From NCBI GenBank assembly GCA_003427395.1, contig BFEA01000020.1, positions 411,466-475,465 of the forward strand: DNA of 64,000 nt, read 5' to 3'. A model generated the notes under the pieces. The model was given only the letters and a program-made list of their open reading frames with translations. It did no database searches and had not been told where the DNA came from. Shown here one piece after another: positions 1-10,000 of the stretch (the stretch's first letter is position 1; each line of letters begins with the position of its first letter). The translations under genes and the position numbers were made by a program. Source of the stretch: Chara braunii. Lineage: Eukaryota > Streptophyta > Charophyceae > Charales > Characeae.

Positions 1-65
<65 letters not shown>

Positions 66-95
66 GGAAAGAAACGAAAGAAAAAAAAGAAACTC
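1..95. repeat. A-rich simple repeat at window edge
   Basis: About 45 consecutive A residues are followed by GAAAA-type units. It could be the poly(A) tail of a retroelement lying to the left, but no element body is visible. The stretch from 96 to 480 holds nothing I recognise. Confidence 0.7.
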
Positions 96-480
96 AGCTG
101 TATGGCGAGTGGGCCTGTCAGGCATTGTGGAGAGAGTTGTACAGTACATCGAGTGATACAATGGGTTAAGGTATGCGTTTCACACTATTCAAAATACAAT
201 GGACTGAAATTCACTGAATGTGCTATTGAACTCGTTTCGAGTCGCCAATACTGCGGAGTAGGAATCCACTGACATCGTATGTTTCCCACTTTCATTGGAC
301 CGGCGAACACAGACCATTAACTGTAGTTCGATTTCCATTTTACCAAACAGCACATTCAAAATAGTGTCTCATCCATCAAGTTACTCCTTAAAAAGAAAGG
401 GTAACGACTATACTTGCGGTACACCTGCGGTGCGCCGTGCACAGATTGGTGATGCGCTGGATTTTTTTTTTTTTTTAGGG

Positions 481-481
<1 letters not shown>

Positions 482-514
<33 letters not shown>

Positions 515-518
515 AGAG

Positions 519-562
<44 letters not shown>
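482..562. repeat. Compound (CA)n(GA)n microsatellite
   Basis: About 15 CA units run directly into about 25 GA units, with a T-run just upstream (462-476). The short open frames here (HTHTHT, RERERE) are artefacts of the dinucleotide repeat and are not genes. Confidence 0.9.
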
Positions 563-564
<2 letters not shown>

Positions 565-573
565 AAAGGATCC

Positions 574-775
574 GCTTAGGATCCGCTTCACACGTATCAG
601 AGGGCCCATGCAGGTAATCTGAAGGGTCCTCCCAGCAATTTAGCAAGGACCCTCCACCAAAATCCAAGCAGGCAGTGAATACGAAGTGGAGTACGAGCTG
701 TCTGAAATACATACTCGTATTCAGGTCTGTGTTTCAGCAGTTATGGGTTCCTCACTTCGCTAGGCCCTGTTGGTC
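574..775 (-). mobile_element. Degraded tRNA-headed SINE copy
   Basis: On the minus strand the segment begins with a GCCTAGC-type head and contains AAACACAGACCTGAATACGAG, as in better-preserved copies of the family at 3030-3150 and 50358-50516. It ends with a body resembling TACCTGCATGGGCCC. The internal promoter boxes are eroded. Assignment rests on similarity to the other copies in this window. Confidence 0.4.
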
Positions 776-824
776 TCTGCACGTCACTCTCAGGGCTTGG
801 CTGCAGTACTCAGCAAATGTGCAG

Positions 825-985
825 AATTAGAATGAATCTTCTGCTAGAACGTGGAATAATACCCCACCCTATGTTTTGTCTTTCGTGCATGTGGTGAGTA
901 GAGGCTGTTATGGCAACTGCAATTTTTTAGAATTAGAATGAATCTTCTGCTAGAACGTGGAATAATATGCTCCCATATGTTTTGT
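825..985. repeat. Imperfect direct repeat, about 50 bp units
   Basis: The block AATGAATCTTCTGCTAGAAC followed by GTGGAATAAT and, a little later, ATGTTTTGTCT occurs at about 831-881 and again at about 937-987. It is a local duplication immediately left of the inverted-repeat element at 998-1261. Confidence 0.75.
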
Positions 986-997
986 CTGTTACCTACA

Positions 998-1261
998 TAG
1001 CACCGTGTTCGCATTCGGAGGCAAATGCAAACATGTTCGCCCGAACGTGAACAAACACCCAAAACCCTGCAAACGCGAACATAAAAAATATTTAAAAAAA
1101 GCCTTGGAATCATGTTCAAATTCGTAGCCAATCATGAGTTGAAAATCAAAAATCAAAAAAATATTTTTTTATTTTTTTTACGGAAAAAAAAATGTTCCCC
1201 CGAACATGTTCGCGAGCTGTTCGCGCGAACGTGAAGGGGCGTGAATACGTTCGCCGTGCTA
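998..1261. mobile_element. GTTCG-rich inverted-repeat element (non-autonomous DNA transposon), copy 1
   Basis: The left end TAGCACCGTGTTCGCATT is matched at the right end, in reverse complement, by TAGCACGGCGAACGTATT. Both flanks carry many GTTCG/CGAAC motifs, including the palindrome GAACATGTTC, and the middle is A/T-rich and non-coding. A second copy with the same ends and motifs lies at 53740-54266. Subterminal arrays of short motifs are known transposase-binding regions in hAT-like elements, but I see no clear 8-bp target duplication, so the superfamily is open. Confidence 0.6.
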
Positions 1262-1684
1262 CGCAGAGAAAAACGGAAACAAGAGAAAACCCAGAAAACA
1301 GAGAATTACTGACCTATAACTGTGATGCACAGACCTGAATTCGAATCCAGACTATATATTCTTGGCCCACGCAGAAACTGGAAGTCTAATGTCCATCCAT
1401 GCTCCACAAGGGGTCCTTGCTAATTCATAGAGGCCCTTTCGAAATGAGACTGGACACAATTTGGACACGCACACCCACATGCACACACATGTGCTCACAG
1501 TGTTGGGGTATGGGGCGGCCCCAACTTTTTTCACTCTTGCAGTTTGATTTTCGAAAGCAAGGGTCATGTTTGGCCACCCCGCCCTGTCCTTTCAATTTTT
1601 TATTTTTTTTTATTTTTGGGTGATGCGCGCGTGTGTATGCACGTGCCCTCTGCGCCGCATATGCAGCAATCCCTCGGACAGGAC
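1262..1684. other. No gene recognised; isolated tRNA-like promoter fragment
   Basis: Only ACAGACCTGAATTCGAATCC near 1329-1350 stands out: a B-box-like stretch on the plus strand that matches the tRNA-derived part of the local SINE family. The rest is unremarkable non-coding sequence with a T-rich run around 1595-1617. Confidence 0.4.
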
Positions 1685-1800
1685 GTGCTGCTAGTATGGT
1701 AAAGACCTTGCAATATCATTGAACACCCTGGAGATATCATCTTTGGACTGAACAGACCCAGGTAAATTGTGGCATTCTGACACCACAGGGGCCCCAGTTA
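1685..1800 (-). mobile_element. SINE 3' body fragment
   Basis: Read on the minus strand this contains TTTACCTGGGTCTGTTCAG, then GATGATATCTCCAGGGTG, which aligns with the non-tRNA body of the SINE copies at 10132-10376 and 50358-50516. The tRNA-like head is not visible. Confidence 0.45.
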
Positions 1801-2124
1801 GGGCCCGGTTCCGAAGTTAGGTTTAGTTTAGGCCTAGGGTCAGGGTTCACGTCGGTTCAGACCTGTAGGTCGGACCAGAGGCCAGGTAGGCCAACGGTCA
1901 CAAGGGCCAGGCCGGTGCCAGTCCAACACTAGGACCTACCGGCAGCGGAGTTTTGAAGGCAGCCAAGTTTAGGCGCCACTTTTCAGATTTCGGATCGGAT
2001 CTGAACCGTTGGGCTGACCAACGGTCCAGACCCGAAGGTACCAGCAGCCTGGAGGCCGGCCCAGCGCTATATCAGCCGGGTACAGCCTCAGTAGGCAGGT
2101 TAGTCTAGCACAGCATTTCGGCGT

Positions 2125-2335
2125 TAGAATAGCGGAGCAGCAAGGAGGATTAGCGCAGCAGCGAGGAGGATTAGCACAGCAGCGGAGGAGGATTATTCGG
2201 TGTTAGAATAGCGGAGCAGCAAGGAGGATAACCGCAGCAGCGAGGAGGATTAGTGCAGCAGCGGAGGAGGATTAGCGCAGCAGTGAGGAGGATTAGCGCA
2301 GCAGCGGAGGAGGATTAGTGCAGCAGCGAGCAGCG
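2125..2335. repeat. 21-22 bp minisatellite (GCGCAGCAGCGAGGAGGATTA)
   Basis: About nine imperfect units of 21-22 bp of the form GCRSAGCAGCRAGGAGGATTA occur in tandem, interrupted once by a TTCGGTGTTAGAATA spacer that itself repeats the sequence just left of the array (2120-2135). Units alternate between GAGGAGG and GGAGGAGG forms, suggesting amplification of a two-unit block. The surrounding 1800-2560 region is GC-rich and non-coding. Confidence 0.85.
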
Positions 2336-3029
2336 CCAGCGCTCTGGCTCAGCCCGCAGCCCAGCGCCCAGCACTGCAGCGCCATAGCTGCATCACCAGG
2401 CTCGGACTCAGCGGACATCGGCAGAGACAGCGCAGTCACTCAGGTATCAGGGAGAAAGGCTTCGCCTTTCTTCCCTCTTCCTTCTCTCCTCCTCCGCCCT
2501 CCTCCTCCTGCCCTCCAAGTATACTCCTTCGGTTTTACTCCTGGACTACTATGAGTATGCAGGATGGTTACGAGTTCTGATGATATCAGAGATAACAACA
2601 TTAAGACTTTCAGTTGAGGACTACTATTGGTATCTGACTTTGTCTACCAATGGAGATGTATTTTGGCATTGGTAGATCGATATCTGCGATACTGTGAGAC
2701 TCTGTGTTCGCGACATTTCGGATTTTCGCTACTTACGACATTTCGAGATACTATTCTTGGAGACATTGAGTTGACGTCGTCTTCCCTCTCCTTCTCCCTT
2801 TGTCTCTCCTCCCCTCCATTCATCTGTGTATAGGATGAGACCCTGGCCCCTTATTCCATGTCCAAGGCCAGGGCTTTCACACCACCGATGCATGTTTGTG
2901 AGGGATTCGTTGCAGTCTGAGTCAGGTTTGAGTCAATCCATGTGTATCATGTCCTCCACTGTAATTGTATTTGCTCTGTATTATCTGGTCGGTTCTGGGG
3001 ATCTGCGCCATACTTGTGTCTGTATTCAC

Positions 3030-3150
3030 GAGTATGCAACATAAATTCAGAGGTACTTTTACACATCTGATTCCATGGGAGTTCGAACTCGGGTCTGTGT
3101 TTCAATAGTTGATATACCAACTGAGCTAGGCCTGATCTTGTTCACAAGGA
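3030..3150 (-). mobile_element. tRNA-derived SINE, best-preserved head
   Basis: On the minus strand, GGCCTAGCTCAGTTGGTATA contains a good A box (TAGCTCAGTTGG). About 40 nt later GAGTTCGAACTCC gives a good B box, the split internal RNA polymerase III promoter of tRNA genes and tRNA-derived SINEs. A tRNA cloverleaf is not convincing because the anticodon region is divergent, so I call it a SINE head. The tail to the left is short and degraded. Confidence 0.6.
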
Positions 3151-3157
3151 GGTCAGG

Positions 3158-3170
3158 ATATTTTCTTTCT

Positions 3171-3206
<36 letters not shown>

Positions 3207-3207
3207 T
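3158..3207. repeat. (TTTC)n microsatellite
   Basis: About eleven tandem TTTC units lie directly next to the head of the minus-strand SINE at 3030-3150. Confidence 0.9.
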
Positions 3208-3480
3208 ACCTCGAAGGGTTGAGCACGCAAGCTCCGCCCTTTTGACCCTTCCATAGCCCAGAAAAATTAAGTCCCATCACTGCGGCCCGATGGACCACCG
3301 CTATAACGACGACAACTGACCGACAGGAGGATGACCAACGGAGACTCACTTGCTGACCATTGACTTCGGAAGTTCGGAGTGACAACAGACAATCAAACAG
3401 CAGTCCGCAGGCAGTCGAAAGTGGCACTTCGTTTTTTCAGCTGATTTCGGGTGTACAGGGTCCATGGACACTAACGAACA

Positions 3481-3559
3481 CCTCGGCAAAAGTAAAAGAT
3501 AAAATTTGTACCAAAGCAGCTACCACACTTGATCTTAGCCAAAGGGCCAAGAAAGGTCA
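3481..3559 (-). ncRNA. U2 snRNA-like sequence (5' region; probable pseudogene)
   Basis: On the minus strand the segment opens with ACCTTTCTTGGCCCTTTGG and continues CTAAGATCAAGTGTGGTAGC, closely matching the conserved 5' end of U2 snRNA. The branch-point recognition element, GUAGUA in U2, reads GTGGTA here. Past about nucleotide 50 the match fades: a T-rich ATTTTATCTTTTACTTTTG could be a remnant of the Sm-site region, but stem-loops IIa/IIb and the 3' half are not recognisable. It lies in SEC16 intron 10 on the host strand. I infer a retro-pseudogene or truncated copy; a divergent functional variant is less likely. Confidence 0.65.
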
Positions 3560-3685
3560 GGATTATCACAGGAAGTGCAGAGTACAATCGATCATAAATC
3601 AAATGTTACAGGTTGTGGAGATCATTATCATCCACAAAGTTCGATGGCATGCACAAACACGTTGTTCTAGCATCGTGTAACTCAC

Positions 3686-4087
3686 CTCCTTCTTGATCCG
3701 TGGGACAAGGAATCTGAACACACCAGATAAAGACTTGAACATAATGCCTGCTGGTCTGCTGAGCGGAGACTCACTTCCTGCTGATCCTCCATCCATACTC
3801 TTTGGTCTGCTAGCCCTGGCAATATCAGGTTCTGATACACTCCTTGGTGGCATCCTATCAGAGGACTTTGGCATAGCAGAGACGGGATCATGCACAGAAG
3901 GTGACGACCCTATCCTCAAATCACGCATGCTCCCACCATTTGCACGCATCACGCCAATCTCGTTGTTTCCACCGACGTTGACACTTGGTACAGCTGTGGG
4001 CGGTCCACCTACAAACTTCTGAAGCTTGCCATCAATAAACTTAACGAACCCTCCTATTATCCCCTTTTGGATGTTGCTGCCTCCTCC
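3686..4087 (-). CDS. SEC16: SEC16 exon 10: end of solenoid and SVSEPD linker
   Basis: 402 nt, 134 codons, phase 0 at both ends. The acceptor is CATTCCACAG and the donor GAG/GTGAGT. It opens with GGGSNIQKGIIGGFVKFIDG, continues to FVGGPPTAVPSV, then carries RSVSEPDIARASRPKSMDG. In plant SEC16 the corresponding stretch runs from the end of the helical domain into a Ser/Pro-rich linker with RSVSEP. It ends at FKSLSGVFRFLVPRIKKE, the place where the family continues into a basic block followed by a conserved FYYDEKLKRW-like motif. That continuation is not in this window. Confidence 0.85.
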
Positions 4088-7000
4088 CTGTGGAATGACC
4101 GATACAAAACCATAGTCAATTTGACGATGATGAGATGTGTTTCTTTATTACATCTTGAAAACGAAAATGACAAGAAACAACAAGAACGCAGCTCGTTGAG
4201 GCAGGGTACAACTGTGCTGAGACCTGCCAGGCGGAGACGGGCATTTTCTCCTGGATGGCAGGGTACAACCCTGCTGAGACCTGCCAGGAGGAGACAGGCA
4301 GTTTATCCTGGACCCACAGCATGATTCCCACCAGTTTTGCACACCCCGACTGTCGGTGACCCTTGACTGGTCGGCTGGTCGGCACCTACTGGTCGGGGGT
4401 CGTCGGCACACCACAAAAAAAAAAAAAAAAAAAAAAATTGTTTCTTGGGTCCAGAACTCCTCGAACCCCCCCATCCCAACCCCAAATACCCCCATACACC
4501 CCCTAATACCCACAAACCGCCGTCCAACACCCTCATACCCCCCCCCAGTAACCCCTATACCACCCCTATACCCCCTGTATCCCCCTATACACCCCTCCCA
4601 ACCCCAAATACCCACAAACCGCCCTCCAACACACTCATACCCCCCCCCCATACCCCCCATACCACCCCTATACCTGTCTCTTATACACATCTAGATGTGT
4701 ATAAGAGACAGCCCCTATACCCCCTATATCCCCCTATACGCCCCTCCACCAACCCCCCCATCCCCAAAAATTTCTCAGCGGATTTGGGCTGTACTCAGCA
4801 AGCACAGTACTGCTTCCAACTCAGATCTGAAAAAAAAATAGTGAATGGTTGTTTTCTGACTGGTCGGCAGACCGCCGACCGGTCAGCACTACTGGTCGGC
4901 TGCAATACGGTCGGCGGTCGAGGTCGGCGGTCGGCAGGGATGTAACCATGATTCCCAGTATATAATAGACAACAGTCACAACAGACAAAATTTGCAGCTC
5001 CCTTATGTTCTGAGAGCAATGCAGAGTATCTCTAACACACTGCCTCAGTGGACAACAAATGTGGTCTTGTTGCTTCTGACTAACAAGATTGCTCTCCACT
5101 GCACACAGCCGTTCTCACCCTAGCAGTATGAAATTCCTGCTCAGACCTGTCACTTCTGCCAAAGACGCATGAAAAATCGATGCAGTTACCAAATCACAGG
5201 AAACCACACAACAAAAGAAATACTTGCCTGGCGCAAACTACTCCCCGACAAGCACAGGAAACCATGCAACAAATAACTCAGACAACCTCCATTCTGTAAC
5301 CCCTGGATAACGCCGGAGATGTTCCATGGTCTCTGTTCTCCACTGACCACAGCAGAGCTGGATTTCAATTTTCAACCCATAGGAGTGCGTATTGACCCAG
5401 ACCTCTTCCAAAAAGACTGCCAATAAATGACCACAAGCAAATCCAGCCCCACTACGCCCACGGCTATACAACTGAAAACAGGCAATAAAAGGTAGCATCT
5501 CTTCACTACCCGAAATTTCTTCATATATCCACCTCATATCACTGTGAACAGAAGTGAGGCATCCAATCTTATTTATCACTGTAGAAATATGCCGCAAAGC
5601 GGTGGTAACATTCAACGCTAGACTCATGCACATTCAAAAGAGAGCTGGCCACTCTCTGAATTTGAGTGGGAAGGTTCAGATAACTACTGCAAGATATATC
5701 AAACAAAGCTTATAGATGATAATAACGAACCAGAACCAAAAAATGATGAACCCTACTTTAACTAACGAAATCAATGTATGCTGTGACCGGAGAGTCGACT
5801 GCACCACCAAAACCTTGCACCTGCTTCGACTCCCAAAGTGAAGATAGAACAATAAATTAGGGTATTTGAAATTTTGAATACCACTGCACCTCCTCCTCAC
5901 CCACACAGTCACCCTTTCATGCATGCCCGAAGGGAAAAAAATGGATCAACATGCAACCTTTTTTTTTTCACTGGGCGGACCACATGTGAACAGTGTCACG
6001 CTGAAAACCATTTGTTCAACGAGATTGCAAACATAGCTCATTGAGCGGTCTTCTGATTCCCCTTTTCGTAAGGTGCACACAGCTTCACAACACATGTGCT
6101 GACGCCACTGCCACCACTGTTGCAGCCGGACATAACTTCTCTGCTCAAGAACTTAACACCGTCAGATGTCCCTTCACTAGTACTGTTTTTCTCTGATGGT
6201 GTTACGTGTTGTGACTCGAAGCCCAATAAATGTGTTCACTGCATGAAAACTGACAACTGGAACATCATCGGACACATCAAAATACAAAACGACCAAAGGC
6301 TGCCACCATAAAACAACCATCCAACAGGACGACCGGCATCTATCCTAGCTTTTGACATGTTATGCAGCACCCACAAGTAATGAGCCTCAGTATGGCAGGC
6401 TCCCATGCTGAAGCTGGAAACTGGTACTGTACTAACCTTACTATGGTTCATCAGTCGGTCTGAAAGAGCTATTGCAGACTCCTTGCAGGCCTCAACCTCA
6501 GGAGACCTGCCTGAGTTCTTCAGAAGCTTCAATACTCCCTGGCAATATCTGTGTTAAACATTCCACCATAATCAAAACCAGAACAATTGCACAATGCGGA
6601 ATGCAACATCCCCAACATTATATGAGAACCACAGCTCAATGCAAACGGGCATGAGAATCGCTGAAGAAGAAAGTCATGCAGCCAATATTACAATAACAGC
6701 ACACAAGACCGCTCAACAATGGCAGACGCATCCACAAGATGTCTGCAGAATGAGTTAGGGGAGGGGTGAACTCAAAATCAATGACGACGGGAAACTGAGA
6801 CAAAGTGACAAATTAATAAATAAATAAAAAAGAACAAGGGACAAACGGAAAGGCCACTGTACACAGCCTTGCGCAGCATGGACTTGCATGTGCTGTGCCA
6901 GCAAGCATAGCTCACTGACGAGACAAATTCTGCCATGGCAAGCCGTAACTTGTCTGGGCTGAGCTTTTGACTTCTGCTCCCCTTATATGCTTTTCCAGCA

Positions 7001-10000
7001 GTACCGAAGGCATTGTTGCTTGGGACTCCCGACTATTTCTCCCAAGTTCCTGCGGCCCTGGAACTTGGCCAACTAACAACACATGATTTTCACAATGCAG
7101 CATACTGACAGGTGACATCCTTCCTTGTGTGAATCTGCATCCCCCTCGACCAGACCTTGACTTTGACCATATCGGAAGGTTGTCTTTGTAATATGTAATG
7201 CCAACATGAGCTTTCAGCCGTAGATCACCACAACATCAGTCAGCCACTACCACAACAAAACCATTCGATAAATGTTTCCTGCATTGCCAGAGAACCCATG
7301 TCAGGCACTTCACAAATTTAGCATCTAGTAACCCTATTCCTACTTACAACACATGATTCTCACAAATGCAGCATACTGACACATGATATCCTTCCTTGTG
7401 TGAATCTGCATTCCCCTTGAGCAGACCTTGACTTTGACCATATCGGAAGGTTGTCTTCGTAGTATGTAACGCCAGCACAACAAAACCATTCGATAAATGT
7501 TTCCAGCATTGCCAGAGGACCCATGTCAGGCACTTAGCAAATTTAGCATTCCTACCACGTCAGTCATATGAATGATTATTTTAGACTGGCTATGCCTTAG
7601 GTTTCATTGCAACATAAATTTGCAGCTAGAAAGCTATGTGAGATTGTTTTATTTCGTGATCATCTTCCCTTTGCAGGCTTTGTTGAAGTTCTAGGAAAGT
7701 TCAAGAAACCCATTTTTTGTTACAATTCATAATGGCTGGGTTAGATAACTAACGTAGTTTCTGAATGTATCCAGACAGATGAGAAGCTCATGAATGTCGT
7801 GATGCAAGTCTGACTCAGCGCAGCAATGATGTCTCCAGAAGAGACAGAGAGGAGGAGAGTTTCCACCAGAATCAATAAAGCAATAATCCCTCCTCAGGCC
7901 CACTTCCTCCTCGGGCATCTCCCTCTCTCGCCACCTCAGCAGTTCAGTTCTCCTCTGACAATCTCTGACATTTACAACGAGCAGGTCACAACAGTGCCCC
8001 CATCCTCCATCCACGTCAGCATCAAACAGGGAGGATGGTGCAAATCTTCCTCACCTTCTTGGAGACGAGCAGCATATCACACACAACGTCATAGGTAAGT
8101 CCAGGTAAGCTTCCCCTAATCACACACACCAATCTCACAGTCCAGATCCTCCTCCCCCCGCCCCCACTCCTATCAATGTCTAAATCTATGCGGCTATGGC
8201 CGCGACAGCATGATCTCCCTCAAGGCTGGCTCCAGCGGCCTCGCGTTACACACCAGCATCAAGCCAGGACAAGGCAGAATGCCCTCCAAGCAGGGGCTGG
8301 GAGAACTTTATAGTGTTGGCTCACGTTGACCAGCCTCTAGTCTCCTGGGGTCGACCGGCCAGATCAATCAGACCCCAATGGCCTGGATGCTGCGCAGTTC
8401 AGATTTCCCACATGTCCCAACTGGACCAGATTCTTCTGGATACCTGCAGACAACCAATGATGCCCATCTGATCTACCATGGCTGATCAGCAGGTTGACTT
8501 TGAGCTTCGGGACTGGAATCCCGTGCTGCGGTTGACCGTCGACTTTCCCATAGTCAATTGCTCCTCGTACCGCCTCAGTACCCTGTTTTTGGTGCAGCAC
8601 TGGGTACTCCTTGGCCTTAGGCCTTTGCCCAGGCTTTTCTCAGACTTAGGGCGTGACTTTTGACCCCTGTTTCGGGCATTTCACCAAAAGTTACGTTCCC
8701 TTGCTCGCATAAATGCAGATTCTGCACTGAGTTATTGCACTCCATCTGGCCCTATTTCGAATTCCATCACAGAAACTTTCTTTTCAAGGCACAGCTTTCC
8801 TTTAACCCAGGTTCATAAGCTGCTATAATACCGGGTGCAGTAGATAGGATTTCTTTCTTACTAAACTATCTTGATTTTGTTTCAGGTCGGTTTTTGAACT
8901 TTACCTTAAACTGGTTTTGTGGTCGTCCTCTGCCACCTGTAGAGACTTCACCCACACCAAATCACTTTCTTTGAACTGAGCTGGTCTACAATGTTTGTCC
9001 GCTTGCTCAATCATTTGGGTTTGGACTTCCATATTTTCTCTTTGACCTTGGGAATACCTTATTCATATAAAATGCAAATTCTATCGTACCTGGGGTTAGC
9101 CGTGGGACTTGCTCCCTACTCGGGGCATCAAGAGGGCCCCTCGAGTTCCATCCTTCATGCACTGCAGTAGGTGTTCTACCCATCACAGTCTGTACACCCT
9201 TATTATATGCACCTGCAATCTTAGGTAAGTTCTCATCCCAATCAGTCTGGTCAGGCCTAACATACATTTGCAAAATTGTTGGCATAGAGAATTCATTTGC
9301 TCAGTTTGCCTCCTGGATGTGACTGTTGACAGGGTACCTGTTGGGCTGGACCTCTAGGGTACCCGACGTAACCTTTTTGAAACCGGCAAACCTGGCCTCT
9401 CTCGGACTGGGAATTTTGACACAGTTTCAAATTTGGGGTCTGCATAGTGGAATCCCTTCCATTTGCGAGGAATGCATAATTTTTCTTCAGTTTTGTCAAT
9501 AAAAACACATTGCCATCACTCAAATCGGAAGTCAGGAAAGAGTTCAGGTTCTTTCTGTAGGGTTTGAACTCCAGATAGGATCCCCAACATACCTACTGGG
9601 AATCTTGTCCTCGAGTTCAGGTCCCGATGTCAAGGAAATCAGATCGTCTAGACAACTTATCAGCAACAACATTAGACTCGCCTTTTATGGTTTTCAGTTC
9701 AAAGTCAAACAGACCAACGTACTAACTTGTCGCACAACCGGGGTTGGGTTTTAATCCACTTCAAAGTCGAGAGCTCCGACTAGACCGTGAAATATTTGCC
9801 GAGCAAGTAAAATGCTTCCAGGAAATAGAGCTTCTACTAAGCCATTCAATTCCCTTTCATACGTGGAGTTAGCCACCTTCTGCGATGGTAAGCGCTTGGT
9901 CATTCTCGAGTGAGGTTATTCCATCAAACAGAGAATCTGAATGCGAAGGGATGGAACCACAGTACAAATCAAACATCACACCTCACAGGGGCAAAGGAGT

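Noticed and set aside
4148-4945. Pro-rich and Gly-rich open frames of 112-180 codons on both strands
   Set aside because: They read through the C-rich minisatellite and the sequencing adapter.
5238-5633. 131-codon minus-strand frame as an extra SEC16 exon
   Set aside because: Exon 9 already joins exon 10 in phase and in family order, and the frame has no SEC16 similarity.
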